The translations under genes and the position numbers were made by a program. From positions 154,483-168,353 of the forward strand of contig DHVT01000023.1 in NCBI GenBank assembly GCA_002412775.1: 13,871 nucleotides of DNA. The letters are read 5' to 3'. Source of the DNA: Firmicutes bacterium UBA5201. Its GTDB lineage: Bacteria; Bacillota; Clostridia; Peptostreptococcales; Acidaminobacteraceae. This document shows, one piece after another, positions 5,791 through 13,850 of the stretch (within the stretch, counting starts at the first letter, position 1; each line of letters opens with the position of its first letter). Under the pieces are notes generated by a model. It searched no databases. It was not told the DNA's origin and worked only from the letters and a program-made list of their open reading frames with translations.

Positions 5791-5806
5791 GTGTTCTTAC
5801 TGCAAA

Positions 5807-5847
5807 GTTACCGCCGTTTGGGTACCCGGTACCCAAACGGCAGTAAC
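5807..5847. repeat. Near-perfect 41-bp palindrome between convergent genes
   Basis: The core GCCGTTTGGGTACC (5813-5826) is exactly complementary to 5828-5841 around one central C. After one mismatch the pairing continues with GTTAC/GTAAC (5807-5811 and 5843-5847). There is no U-tract on either side. It lies four bases beyond the stop of the DUF4367-like gene and 16 bases beyond the plus-strand terminator. It could be a 3' RNA-stabilising hairpin, a REP-like repeat or a protein site. Confidence 0.7.
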
Positions 5848-5851
5848 GTCC

Positions 5852-6604
5852 TTATTGTTCGGCTCGCACGCTCTCGGCGACTTTCAACATCGTGTCGACA
5901 TCTTCCTCGCCGTGGACGACATAACTGTACTGAGCATCATGCCAGTAGACGATGACGAGCCCCTGATTGTCGATCAGGATGCCCTCGTTGCCATTGATGG
6001 TGATGTCTGAGACGGTGCCACCCTCTGAGTTCAGTTGATACTCGGCATCGACGCTGGATCTGCTGAAGACGATGGTCTTGCCGTCCGCATTCATAAACTC
6101 AATCATCTTAATCATCCCAAATTCACGGACTTCACTAAAGTCGTATCCTTCCGGGATGTAAGTCGGGTATTGCTCATTTTGCCATTCTTGTGGTGTGGCA
6201 GTGATTCCCATGGTCGGCGGGTCGCTATCGACCGACACCGCAGTGAACCGTTCCTTGGTTTCAACCACCAGATTGAGCAATCGGACGCGAAACGCATCGG
6301 AACTCATGGTTGCTGTGAATGTGATGAGTCCGATGACGACCGATGCCACCAAGACGCGTTTCATCAGCACCACTACTTTTGTCTTTTTTAGGAACCTGCG
6401 TTGATTGCTTATGTAGTTGTCGTGAAAAGTAGAGAACCACTTGCCAAGGGTTTCTGGAATTTCAATGCCTTCATTCGCCGCAAGCAACAGATCGGTCTCA
6501 TCACAGATGTTCTCGGCGTGTTCGTAGGCGATGTTGTAGAGGAATATGTCCCTCAGCTTATTCTCATGTTCGGTTTTCGCATGTGTTTTATGATTCAAAT
6601 CCAT
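5852..6604 (-). CDS. Membrane-anchored DUF4367-like protein, probable anti-sigma factor
   Basis: This 250-residue protein has a charged cytoplasmic N-terminus (about 1-80), one membrane segment (about 82-103, LMKRVLVASVVIGLITF) and an extracytoplasmic C-terminal part. That part, with PTYIPEGYDFSEVREFG and later GNEGILIDNQGLVIVYW, resembles DUF4367 domains. Such proteins commonly sit beside ECF sigma genes, where the N-terminus binds the sigma factor and the outer domain senses envelope conditions. That role here is inferred from position and topology. The ATG at 6604 overlaps the sigma stop by one base (TGATG), indicating translational coupling. A GTG three bases upstream would also be in frame but is a worse start. 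Confidence 0.8.
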   Translation of the reverse strand: MDLNHKTHAKTEHENKLRDIFLYNIAYEHAENICDETDLLLAANEGIEIPETLGKWFSTFHDNYISNQRRFLKKTKVVVLMKRVLVASVVIGLITFTATMSSDAFRVRLLNLVVETKERFTAVSVDSDPPTMGITATPQEWQNEQYPTYIPEGYDFSEVREFGMIKMIEFMNADGKTIVFSRSSVDAEYQLNSEGGTVSDITINGNEGILIDNQGLVIVYWHDAQYSYVVHGEEDVDTMLKVAESVRAEQ

Positions 6605-7170
6605 CACTCCCCAACTGTTTCGGTTTCCATTTTTTCCAGAATTTTTTTGATGGCCTTCAAGGCGCGATGCAAAGTCACGTTCACATGATTGGACGTCATG
6701 CCGAGCACTTCCGAGATTTCAGATGCGGACAATTGATGGTAATACTTTAGGGTGAGTATGTCGGCATAGGGTCTGTGAAGGGCGTCGAGCGCCGTTGCGA
6801 GTGTCTTTCCGAGTTCAAGTTTCAAAAGGTAGGCATCCAGCCCGTCCAGTTCAATGGCTCCTGAGATTTCATCCACTTCTTGGTCCGGTGTAAGATGAAT
6901 GGTCTTTTTCTTATGTTTTATGGCATCCAAACTGAGGTGTCTTACTGTTATAACGATGTAAGCCCTCGATTTGTTACAGTGCAGATCGGAAATTTTATCG
7001 AGATTGCGCGTGAGTTTGATGATGGCGCTTTGAACGACATCCTCAGCGTCGTGATGATCTTTGAGTATGGCGTAGGCGGTGATGTACATATCTCTATGGT
7101 AGAGATTGTAAAGGGTTTCAAGCCGATCTCTTTTTTCAGGATCCGTGATGTATGTCAATAATAAAATCAT
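6604..7170 (-). CDS. ECF-type RNA polymerase sigma factor
   Basis: This 188-residue sigma-70 family protein has region 2 at about 16-60 (LETLYNLYHRDMYITAYAI, then HHDAEDVVQSAIIKL) and region 4 at about 126-180. Region 4 has a helix-turn-helix (LSASEISEVLGMTSNHVNVTLHRA). It lacks sigma regions 1 and 3, as ECF factors do. It directs RNA polymerase to a small regulon, probably including its own operon, and is likely held inactive by the membrane protein encoded immediately downstream. AAGGAG lies seven bases before the ATG. The region 2 motif DAEDVVQSA is close to that of the second ECF factor at 12159 (SAEDLVQSA), but the rest differs. Confidence 0.92.
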   Translation of the reverse strand: MILLLTYITDPEKRDRLETLYNLYHRDMYITAYAILKDHHDAEDVVQSAIIKLTRNLDKISDLHCNKSRAYIVITVRHLSLDAIKHKKKTIHLTPDQEVDEISGAIELDGLDAYLLKLELGKTLATALDALHRPYADILTLKYYHQLSASEISEVLGMTSNHVNVTLHRALKAIKKILEKMETETVGE

Positions 7171-7198
7171 TGGAATCTCCTTCGATTGTTATGGAATT

Positions 7199-7238
7199 AT
7201 CATATCAAAATTTTCATCCCATGAACACCCGTGTTCAT
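7199..7238 (-). promoter_or_regulatory. Candidate promoter/operator of the sigma operon
   Basis: An 18-bp inverted repeat, ATGAACAC-CC-GTGTTCAT (7221-7238), lies upstream of the sigma gene. On the minus strand its inner half supplies a weak -35 (TGTTCA, 7227-7222), 17 bases from a -10 TATGAT (7204-7199). The palindrome is perfect outside its two central bases and is well placed to be an operator. The GAAC-N6-GTTC spacing differs from the Gram-positive SOS box (N4). Confidence 0.4.
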
Positions 7239-7247
7239 CAGTGGTCA

Positions 7248-7282
7248 AAAAGAAAAAAGACCAAACCCTATAGATTTGATCT
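7248..7282 (-). terminator. Intrinsic terminator of the small P-loop gene
   Basis: On the minus strand AGATCAAATC pairs with GGTTTGGTCT (two G-U pairs) around a short loop. Runs of T follow (TTTTTTCTTTTT). It lies 23 bases after the stop at 7305 and separates that gene from the sigma operon. Confidence 0.8.
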
Positions 7283-7304
7283 CAGTGTGTAAGTGATTCT
7301 TCCC

Positions 7305-7712
7305 CTACTGCAAAAACTTGGAAAGGCACTCTGGAATTTCACCGTTGTAGCTGAGTGTGATTTCAAAATACACGTTGTGTTTCGTTCCAAGAAGATTGAT
7401 TTTATCCAGCCATACGCAAATTTCTTCAGGAGTCATGATATAAAGGTTCAATATGCCGTCGAGATAGATTTTCTCAATGTCATAATTGCTGCCCATGAGA
7501 CCATAAAGGAATGCGATGAACTCATTGGATGAATTCACTGGAAACTCGGATATATTGATGTATCTAATGTCGTGATTCAATTCGAGCAGGCTTTCGTTGG
7601 ATTCGTTGATAAAAACGATGTTACCTTTCAGATCCTTGAGTGCCGCATTTGCATGATCGATTATTTCCTTCGTTTTGCCTTCTCCGGTTTTGCCAATCAA
7701 TAATTTTGTCAT
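7305..7712 (-). CDS. Small P-loop NTPase-like protein of unknown function
   Basis: This 135-residue protein has a clear Walker A motif near the N-terminus (GKTGEGKT, 7-14) and a Walker B-like strand KIYLDG (81-86). It therefore probably binds a nucleotide. It is much shorter than most P-loop ATPases and has no recognisable partner domain, signal or membrane segment. Similar short P-loop proteins occur in Clostridia, but I do not know a proven function. The ATG at 7712 has AGGAGG six bases upstream; a TTG one codon earlier is too close to it. It appears to be a single-gene unit, with 113 bases upstream and a terminator downstream. Confidence 0.75.
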   Translation of the reverse strand: MTKLLIGKTGEGKTKEIIDHANAALKDLKGNIVFINESNESLLELNHDIRYINISEFPVNSSNEFIAFLYGLMGSNYDIEKIYLDGILNLYIMTPEEICVWLDKINLLGTKHNVYFEITLSYNGEIPECLSKFLQ

Positions 7713-7825
7713 CAAATACCTCCTATAGAAATTAGATGCTGTAATATATAGTTCTACATAACTTCAGGATATCCTTTAAAAATGTTTTGAATTTTGTACA
7801 TTAAATCAACTTGATATTGCATGGT

Positions 7826-8188
7826 TCAATAGATCATCCTGACAATAATGATATACCCAACAAGATTTGCGAGAAACAGCACACCATAGACAAATCTCAT
7901 CCCAAGATTGTAAGGATGCCACTTGTGATATTTTGGATTATAATCGATGTCGCCACTTGAACTGTCCGGATTATGATACATCATGTCGGCACTGACCCTT
8001 TGCATGCCCCTGAAGAACCCATAAGTATTGAAGGTCGATCCGACGAGACCGGTGAGCCAAATAACACCCCAAAGGAAAAAATGACTTTCATAGTCCGATG
8101 TCCTGTACCAGAAGAATGCTTGAAGCGCTGCCAATATCAAGAGTGCTTTATACGTACCCAAACGACTAAAAATTCCTGATCTCTTCAT
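7826..8188 (-). CDS. Small membrane protein of unknown function
   Basis: This 120-residue protein has about three hydrophobic segments (about 14-28, 37-57 and 98-118). Between the second and third is a polar loop (PDSSSGDIDYNPKYHKWHPY) rich in Asp, His and Tyr. GGGGAG lies five bases upstream of the ATG. The gene starts 27 bases after the ABC permease stop on the same strand, so it is probably the last gene of that operon and might be an accessory subunit (inference). I do not recognise the family. Confidence 0.7.
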   Translation of the reverse strand: MKRSGIFSRLGTYKALLILAALQAFFWYRTSDYESHFFLWGVIWLTGLVGSTFNTYGFFRGMQRVSADMMYHNPDSSSGDIDYNPKYHKWHPYNLGMRFVYGVLFLANLVGYIIIVRMIY

Positions 8189-8215
8189 GGTTCTCCCCTT
8201 TCATTACTTAATGGT

Positions 8216-9814
8216 TTAAATGTTCATATCAATGAATTTTTGTTTGTATGGACCGTATACCAGTTTTCTGCCAAGGACATAGACCACCAGAAGTACGACA
8301 GTGATTATGACGAGGATCCATCTGGAGGACAAATCCGGAATGACTTTGAATAGGCCGTACCCCAGTCCACCGAGTACGATTCTAGAAACCAATGAGATCA
8401 TGATGTTCAAGTTGTTTTTCACCGCAGCAGTGGGATTGGACCAGTTGAGATAAGGTCTTTCGATGTTGATGATCAGGTCGATGGTGGCAAAACATACGAT
8501 TGCCGCAGCGGCCGACACGAGTGCCAAGATGATATCGATAATGCCAAGTGGCAGTATCCAGAACGTCGCAAGTGCCAGTACCGCCGTTGCAACACCATTG
8601 ATCAAAATGGTCGTTTGAATCCTCGCGCTGATATTTTCTTCGGCTGAAATCGGAAGCACCCTTGTTTCCCAAAATGCCTTGCCTTCACGCGTGATGGCTG
8701 TGGCGGAAAGACTGCCCACTATACTCGGTGATACGATGATTCCAATGAAGATGAATATCGCAAATGGTTCAAGCATAGGATTTCTCAGTGTCTCGAGACT
8801 CATGACTCCCATTGCGGCATAAATGCCGAACATCAGAATTGGAATGAACAGCGTCAATACAGTGTTGAGTAAAAATGTGGGATTGTGGACGATAATGCCC
8901 AAATGGCGTTTGATCAACAGCATTTTTTTGGAACTTTGAGTATATTTGATGACACCTTTTTTTCCGGTGCCGCTTTGTTGGTTGTATTTGAGAAGCGCAT
9001 TTTTATACAGCCGCTTTGCAAAGAGTTTCAGTGTGACCACAAAACCGAGGTTGAGCAATAAGAACCAAATGGTATCGAGCAGAGACCCTCTGACCATTTT
9101 GGTAAGCCAAATGCTCGGTGGAAATTTGCTGCCCACCAGAGAAATCAGACCATCCTGTTGACTCACCATTTTCTGGAGCGATGCCGGGTCCATCTCCACT
9201 CTGGTGAATACGACCTGAATCGCCAAAATCACGATGAGGAGGACAACATTGCCGATGATCACCATCATGTTCCTGTTGCTTTTGCCACCGATCACGGCCA
9301 TGAAAGGCATGATCACCAAGGTCGCAAAGATCATAGGAAGCACAGGCAGGAACAATAGTGCGACAAAGCCCATGACCAGGTAGAATAGATTGAATCCATC
9401 GCCAAATGCATAAAAAGCAACGCTTGTGCCGAATAGCAATGCACCCATCCCGAAGAGATAAACGTACACGGATGCGAGTTTCGAGAAGACCACCGTGTCT
9501 TCCTTGACCGGCAATGTGGCGATCAGACTAAGGTCCTTCGAGTAAAAGAAGATGGATATGACAAGCGGAATCGCCATGAAAAATGCGAGCATGGTGGCTC
9601 CCACATAAACGTATGTGATGATGAGTTCAGGATAACCGATCATGAGAAAGGTGTCATACAGTTGCTTGATGATCTGAATCACCGGCATCAAAATCAATAT
9701 AGGCAGAAATATCATCAATTTTCCGAGAAACTTGTTTTTGATGTTCAATTGTTGAGTATACTTACTGAAAAAATCTTTGAGTTGGATGCGCGTGAGCGCT
9801 AATAATTTATTCAT
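8216..9814 (-). CDS. ABC transporter permease (ABC-2-like, about 12 TM)
   Basis: This is a 532-residue, strongly hydrophobic protein with roughly a dozen membrane segments. An amphipathic N-terminus (LTRIQLKDFFSK) precedes the first. It carries the FFYSKDLSLIATLPVKEDTV region (about 90-109) seen in large Firmicute ABC permeases that work with a single ATPase. The start overlaps the last eight bases of the ATPase gene (9807-9814), so the two are translationally linked and form one transporter. The size, about 530 residues, suggests a fused or extended permease that could act as a homodimer or a pseudo-dimer. The cargo is unknown; lipids, peptides or antimicrobials are possible for this type of exporter. 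Confidence 0.85.
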   Translation of the reverse strand: MNKLLALTRIQLKDFFSKYTQQLNIKNKFLGKLMIFLPILILMPVIQIIKQLYDTFLMIGYPELIITYVYVGATMLAFFMAIPLVISIFFYSKDLSLIATLPVKEDTVVFSKLASVYVYLFGMGALLFGTSVAFYAFGDGFNLFYLVMGFVALLFLPVLPMIFATLVIMPFMAVIGGKSNRNMMVIIGNVVLLIVILAIQVVFTRVEMDPASLQKMVSQQDGLISLVGSKFPPSIWLTKMVRGSLLDTIWFLLLNLGFVVTLKLFAKRLYKNALLKYNQQSGTGKKGVIKYTQSSKKMLLIKRHLGIIVHNPTFLLNTVLTLFIPILMFGIYAAMGVMSLETLRNPMLEPFAIFIFIGIIVSPSIVGSLSATAITREGKAFWETRVLPISAEENISARIQTTILINGVATAVLALATFWILPLGIIDIILALVSAAAAIVCFATIDLIINIERPYLNWSNPTAAVKNNLNIMISLVSRIVLGGLGYGLFKVIPDLSSRWILVIITVVLLVVYVLGRKLVYGPYKQKFIDMNI

Positions 9815-10526
9815 CTTTGGTCATCTCCAGGAATATTTCTTCAAGAGTTGCGGTGCGGTTGTGCTTGATAGCTTCCAGAGTGTCACAGGCAATGAGTTTG
9901 CCTTTGTGGATGATCGCAACGCGGTGGCAAAGGTTTTCCACGACTTCCAGCACGTGTGATGAAAACAGTACGGTTCCACCCTTTTCACAGTGCTCCCTCA
10001 TGAGGTCCTTCAGAATTTTGTTGGAGTGTGGATCGAGACCTACGTGCGGCTCGTCGAGGATAAAGATTTTTGGATTCGGTATAAGTGCCCCGCAGATCAT
10101 AAGCTTCTGGCGCATACCGTGTGAATACGAGTTGACGCTTTGAGTGAGGGCGTCATCGATTTGGAAAAGCTTTGTATAGCGTTCGATGCGCTCCTTTCTG
10201 TCGGCTATGTTCACTTCGTACATGTCCGATATGAAGTTCAGATAATCGATGCCTTTGACAGCGTCGTAGATCTCAGATTGGTCTGGTACGAAAGTGAACT
10301 GCTTTTTTGCACTGATGGCATCCGCTTTGATGTTGTGGCCACCGATGGTGATTTCACCTTCCGTCGGTGAGATGATGCCTGTGATCATTCGAAGTGTTGT
10401 GGTCTTTCCCGCTCCGTTCGGACCGATGAAACCGAAGATTTCGCCTTCGAGAATATCCAGATCCAAATGGTCCACTGCGATTTTGTTGCCGCTGAATACT
10501 TTGGTGACGCCTTTAAGTTTTAACAT
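9807..10526 (-). CDS. ABC transporter ATP-binding protein
   Basis: This 239-residue ATPase powers the adjacent permease. It contains Walker A GPNGAGKT (35-42), a Q-loop glutamine at 83 (PDQSEIYD), the signature YSHGMRQK (134-141), Walker B IFILDE (154-159) and the switch histidine H191 (SSH). The signature has the SxGM form typical of CcmA/NatA/DrrA-like exporter ATPases, and the D-loop reads HVGLD where TVGLD or TGGLD is more usual. Everything needed for ATP hydrolysis is present. TGAGGTG precedes the ATG. The hydrolase gene ends 68 bases upstream with no terminator visible, so co-transcription is likely. Confidence 0.95.
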   Translation of the reverse strand: MLKLKGVTKVFSGNKIAVDHLDLDILEGEIFGFIGPNGAGKTTTLRMITGIISPTEGEITIGGHNIKADAISAKKQFTFVPDQSEIYDAVKGIDYLNFISDMYEVNIADRKERIERYTKLFQIDDALTQSVNSYSHGMRQKLMICGALIPNPKIFILDEPHVGLDPHSNKILKDLMREHCEKGGTVLFSSHVLEVVENLCHRVAIIHKGKLIACDTLEAIKHNRTATLEEIFLEMTKDE

Positions 10527-10594
10527 ATTTACACCTCATTAGGATTTTTTTGTTTATATGCCTCCGATTTGCCTATATAATTAAATGTATCTTT

Positions 10595-11989
10595 TTACAT
10601 ATTTTTGATCCACTCTGCGAGATCATCAATGACCTGATCGTCAACTTTACCAGGTACGGAATATTCCTCGGGAGAAGGTTTGCCTTCGCCTGTGATGAAA
10701 AGATGGTTGAGCGATTCATAGTAGCGGTACTCCGCTTGATCTCCCAGGCCTTCTTTCCACAGATCGAATTCCGTTGGCGGAACCTGATAATCCCGTCCGC
10801 CCTGCATGATGATCATTGGGATCTCCAAAGTTTTGGCAATGTCAATAGGATTGTAATCTCTGAGGTCCATCCAATATTTCGCAGGAATCCCCAGTGTCAA
10901 TTTCGGATCCGTTTTGAGCGTGAGCTCATCAGAATTGATCATCTTCACACCGAGAATGATATCTCCAAGCTTCACATTTTGAGTTGCTTTTGTGAGCTCA
11001 TCTGCAGTTTCGTCGAGGCTGAACAAATACTCGTATTGGTAGACCATGAGGTCTTGAAGTGGTGTGACATTGCCACCGAGCAATGCAATCCCGGCTATGT
11101 CGGTTCGTCCTTCAGCGATTCGTGGGGCTTGGTTGGCTCCGAGCGAATGCCCGATCACAAATATTTTTTCCGTGTCGATATGAGGCTGTTTCCTCAAAAA
11201 TTCCACCGCATATCTTGCATCGTCAATGACTTCATTATAAATGGTCACGTCTGCCGCCACTTCGGGGTCGCTGTACTTGAGCGAATGCGTATAAGTTCTT
11301 TTGTCGTATCTGAGCACCGCTATACCTTGTGCCGCCAGGCCTTCCGCGATATCCCTGAAGGGTTTGTTGCCCATGATGGTCTCGTCGCGATCATTCGGAC
11401 CTGACCCGTGCACCAGTACGACTGCAGGAAACGGACCTTCTCCTTCTGGGTACAACAGCGTGCCTTCAAGAGGAAAATCTTCGCTTCCAAAGGTGACTGC
11501 TTTGCCATTTTCGGCTGATTTCTCAGTTGATGCGAATACATCCAGATTCTCAAGTTCCTGATAGTTGAAGCCACTGATTTCGCCTTTTTGGTTGAACACC
11601 ACATTATATGCCAGCGCCTTATTTTCGTGATTTGCCCCAAACGTTACTATGTAAAAGCCTTGGGTTGTGGTTTCCTTTTGTCCTGAAAGTTCTAAAAACG
11701 CACCATAATCTGTGATCAATTGCTCATGTATGGAGGCCATCACTTCTACATTGAACGCTCTTTGCATGGCTTCATCCAGTGCATGCCCATTATAGGCACT
11801 ATCGAAATCTCCCGTTAAGAATTGTTCCAGGAATGCCTTCCCCGTAATTTTCGCCGCTTCCTCATCAAGCACTTGTTCTTCCAAATCGGGCTGATCATCC
11901 GGATCCACCACTGCCTCTTTGCTCTTGCAAGCGGTGATCGTCGTGAGTCCCAGAATCAATATGAGTAAAATGATGAATATCTTTTTCAT
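10595..11989 (-). CDS. Lipoprotein alpha/beta hydrolase with an N-terminal DUF3887-like domain
   Basis: This 464-residue secreted lipoprotein has a signal peptide (1-20) ending in the lipobox ITAC, with C21 for lipid attachment. It is followed by an acidic linker and a small domain (about 45-150, KAFLEQFLTGDFDSAYN) of the DUF3887 type. The C-terminal alpha/beta hydrolase (about 170-464) has HGSGPNDRD (194-202) for the oxyanion region, the nucleophile S282 in GHSLG, acid D400 (GGRDYQVPP) and H429 (LNHLF). It should be an esterase or peptidase-like enzyme on the outer face of the membrane; the substrate is unknown. GGGAGG lies five bases before the ATG. The downstream ABC genes suggest a joint envelope or resistance function (inference). 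Confidence 0.9.
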   Translation of the reverse strand: MKKIFIILLILILGLTTITACKSKEAVVDPDDQPDLEEQVLDEEAAKITGKAFLEQFLTGDFDSAYNGHALDEAMQRAFNVEVMASIHEQLITDYGAFLELSGQKETTTQGFYIVTFGANHENKALAYNVVFNQKGEISGFNYQELENLDVFASTEKSAENGKAVTFGSEDFPLEGTLLYPEGEGPFPAVVLVHGSGPNDRDETIMGNKPFRDIAEGLAAQGIAVLRYDKRTYTHSLKYSDPEVAADVTIYNEVIDDARYAVEFLRKQPHIDTEKIFVIGHSLGANQAPRIAEGRTDIAGIALLGGNVTPLQDLMVYQYEYLFSLDETADELTKATQNVKLGDIILGVKMINSDELTLKTDPKLTLGIPAKYWMDLRDYNPIDIAKTLEIPMIIMQGGRDYQVPPTEFDLWKEGLGDQAEYRYYESLNHLFITGEGKPSPEEYSVPGKVDDQVIDDLAEWIKNM

Positions 11990-12010
11990 GTGTACCTCCC
12001 TATTTCGCCA

Positions 12011-12040
12011 TTTATAAAGTCATTCTATTCCTAATATCAA
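12011..12040 (-). promoter_or_regulatory. Candidate promoter of the hydrolase-ABC cluster
   Basis: A TTGATA (12040-12035) and a TATAAA (12016-12011) are separated by 18 bases on the minus strand. The predicted start lies near 12004, only a few bases before the GGGAGG ribosome binding site, giving a very short leader. Confidence 0.4.
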
Positions 12041-12158
12041 AAGATACTCTAAAGATATCCTTAAATTTGTATTAATTTGATAAATATTTGGACACTTTGC
12101 TCCTGTCGTCCGTTGTATAGTTGTAGAGGCGATTTTGCGCGCGAAAGGAAACTTCGAT

Positions 12159-12626
12159 ATGCAATTATTTGAGATTTATAGAAGCTATCAATCGGATTTC
12201 GCAAGATTTGCACGCTCACTGACCAATCATCGGGAATCCGCCGAAGATCTGGTTCAAAGCGCTTATCTCAAGTCCCTGGATCAGGTCGAGCTGTTTGAAA
12301 CGATGCATCCGGAACAAATCAAAGCCTGGTTCTTCACTACCATCAAACGGACATTCATAGACGATTACCGCAAGCAAAAGCGGATCGTGCTCTATGATGA
12401 GTTCGCTGAAAATGAGGCACCCGAAACACTTGAGCTGGACTTTGCTGTCAAATCCGCACTCGAAGATTTGCCTGAACCCACGCGGCAACTCGTGACAATG
12501 AGGTACATAATGGGTTACAACAGCAACGAAATCGCAGAAATCACCGGCACCAATCCGTCCACAGTCAGGTCCAGATTGAGCCTGGCCACGAAACAGCTGC
12601 AAGACGCTTTAAGAGAAGAATACTAA
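12159..12626 (+). CDS. ECF-type RNA polymerase sigma factor
   Basis: This 155-residue sigma-70 family protein has region 2 at about 2-42 (FEIYRSYQSDFARFARSL, RESAEDLVQSAYLKS). Region 4 lies at about 98-150, with helix-turn-helix YNSNEIAEITGTNPSTVRSR. The frame is open from a TTG at 12135, but the ATG at 12159 has AAAGGAA eight bases upstream and gives a standard-length protein. It is divergent from the hydrolase gene and 22 bases upstream of an unrecognised 398-residue protein, its likely operon partner and perhaps its regulator (inference). GTCGTCCGTTGTATAG at 12105-12120 is a possible autoregulated ECF -10 region, but I could not assign a matching -35. Confidence 0.9.
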   Translation: MQLFEIYRSYQSDFARFARSLTNHRESAEDLVQSAYLKSLDQVELFETMHPEQIKAWFFTTIKRTFIDDYRKQKRIVLYDEFAENEAPETLELDFAVKSALEDLPEPTRQLVTMRYIMGYNSNEIAEITGTNPSTVRSRLSLATKQLQDALREEY

Positions 12627-12648
12627 AAATGGACACGAGGAGGTCAAC

Positions 12649-13845
12649 ATGAAAATCTATCGCAATATCGGGGTACTGGACGTCAGAAAAGCCAAGCCTG
12701 AAACCCTTGAGAACATCTATAAATTTGAGAACATCGGCGCTATCGTCAGTCTCACCAACCAGCAGGATCTGCTCTCACACATCCATCAAGAGAACATCGC
12801 CGTCACAATCACTTTGCCTGCAGAGGAAAAAGTGGATTTCATTTCCGCAAACGGCTCACTCAAAGTGGATGAGAACTATCTTTCAGGTCTGGTCAATCCG
12901 GTCTACTTCATGGTCAACGGCAAAATGATCATCGAAGCGATCGGCAACTCTGAGCTTCTGAAGAAAATCAAAAATGTTTTAGTGAACGGTCTTTTATTCA
13001 TCACTGATGAAAACCGTCCAATGATAGAACCCATGGCGTTGGTCAACGGCAAAACAGTCACTTTCTCAGCCGGCGACGTGATTCTTGAATACCCTTTTGA
13101 GATGAACGAAGTGAATCTGATCGGACTCACTCCGGGCACTTCGATTGTCGTGCCAAGCATCATCGCAACCGAAACCATCGATGAAGCTTTGCTCAGCGAG
13201 ACACTTACGCGTATTCAGGTGCTCAACACTCTGATTGCCACTCGCGAGAACGTGAGAATTCTCATGCCGCTCATCACCAATTTCAACACCATCGACAAAG
13301 TCATCGTGCCTGAGGGTTTTGCTTATTACAAGGACCTCACGCTGGACGACATGAAACTCAAAACCATGAAGCATAGAAAAATATTTGTTAAGAACAAATT
13401 GACAATAGAATCCTCTGCTGAGGATGTTCTGAAATGTTGCGACAACATCATCAGTCACGAACTGGTCATCCGCAAGGAAGATCTCGACGACATCATGCCA
13501 ATCATGGATAAGGTGGAGACCATCAAAATCTATGATTCCGAAATGCTTGAAAACACTACTGTTTTGAAACTCAACAAGGCTTATCTCGAAGGTTCGAATA
13601 AGCTTGCCATTTCCAATTACGGATTGCTGGTCATTGAAGACGATGTCGAGCCTGAACTTTTCGATGAAGTGGTCAAGTACATTGAAAATTATGGCAAAAT
13701 TAGATGCAACGATTCCATTTATGCCAAAATCGGCGAAAGAACCCGAAAAAACTTTGGTGTCATCACCACAGATCATGGCAAATCGAAGGATAAGGAAGAA
13801 GAAAGACATACCGTTATTGCCAATATGGGCAGTTTGGAACTATAA
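12649..13845 (+). CDS. Unrecognised 398-residue repeat protein, downstream of an ECF sigma gene
   Basis: I do not recognise a named family. The protein is soluble-looking, without signal peptide or membrane segment, and rich in Ile, Val, Asn and Glu. A module of about 32 residues appears four times: 3-34 (NIGVLDVRKAKPETL...NIGAIV), 86-119 (MVNGKMII...VNGLLFI), 244-275 (KIFVKNKLTI...SHELVI) and 318-352 (LAISNYGLLV...IENYGKI). Each has a short strand ending in NG/NIG/NYG, an acidic helix with a central Leu, then a second similar strand. Other segments look like more divergent copies. The C-terminus (376-386) is charged. GAGGAGG lies six bases before the ATG, and the sigma gene ends 22 bases upstream. 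A cytoplasmic regulator of the sigma factor or a sigma-controlled structural protein are both possible. Confidence 0.8.
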   Translation: MKIYRNIGVLDVRKAKPETLENIYKFENIGAIVSLTNQQDLLSHIHQENIAVTITLPAEEKVDFISANGSLKVDENYLSGLVNPVYFMVNGKMIIEAIGNSELLKKIKNVLVNGLLFITDENRPMIEPMALVNGKTVTFSAGDVILEYPFEMNEVNLIGLTPGTSIVVPSIIATETIDEALLSETLTRIQVLNTLIATRENVRILMPLITNFNTIDKVIVPEGFAYYKDLTLDDMKLKTMKHRKIFVKNKLTIESSAEDVLKCCDNIISHELVIRKEDLDDIMPIMDKVETIKIYDSEMLENTTVLKLNKAYLEGSNKLAISNYGLLVIEDDVEPELFDEVVKYIENYGKIRCNDSIYAKIGERTRKNFGVITTDHGKSKDKEEERHTVIANMGSLEL

Positions 13846-13850
13846 ACAAA

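Noticed and set aside
7221..7238. LexA/SOS box
   Set aside because: Spacing between GAAC and GTTC is six bases instead of the four of the Gram-positive SOS box.
10550..11404. 284-residue plus-strand ORF opposite the hydrolase
   Set aside because: It lies antisense to a gene with clear lipobox and catalytic motifs, has no RBS and no recognisable motif.
12135..12158. TTG start eight codons upstream in the second ECF sigma gene
   Set aside because: The ATG at 12159 has properly spaced AAAGGAA, and the upstream codons cover that SD.
13066..13809. 247-residue minus-strand ORF opposite the 398-residue protein
   Set aside because: It is a shadow ORF: no RBS, and the plus-strand gene has a strong SD and operon context.
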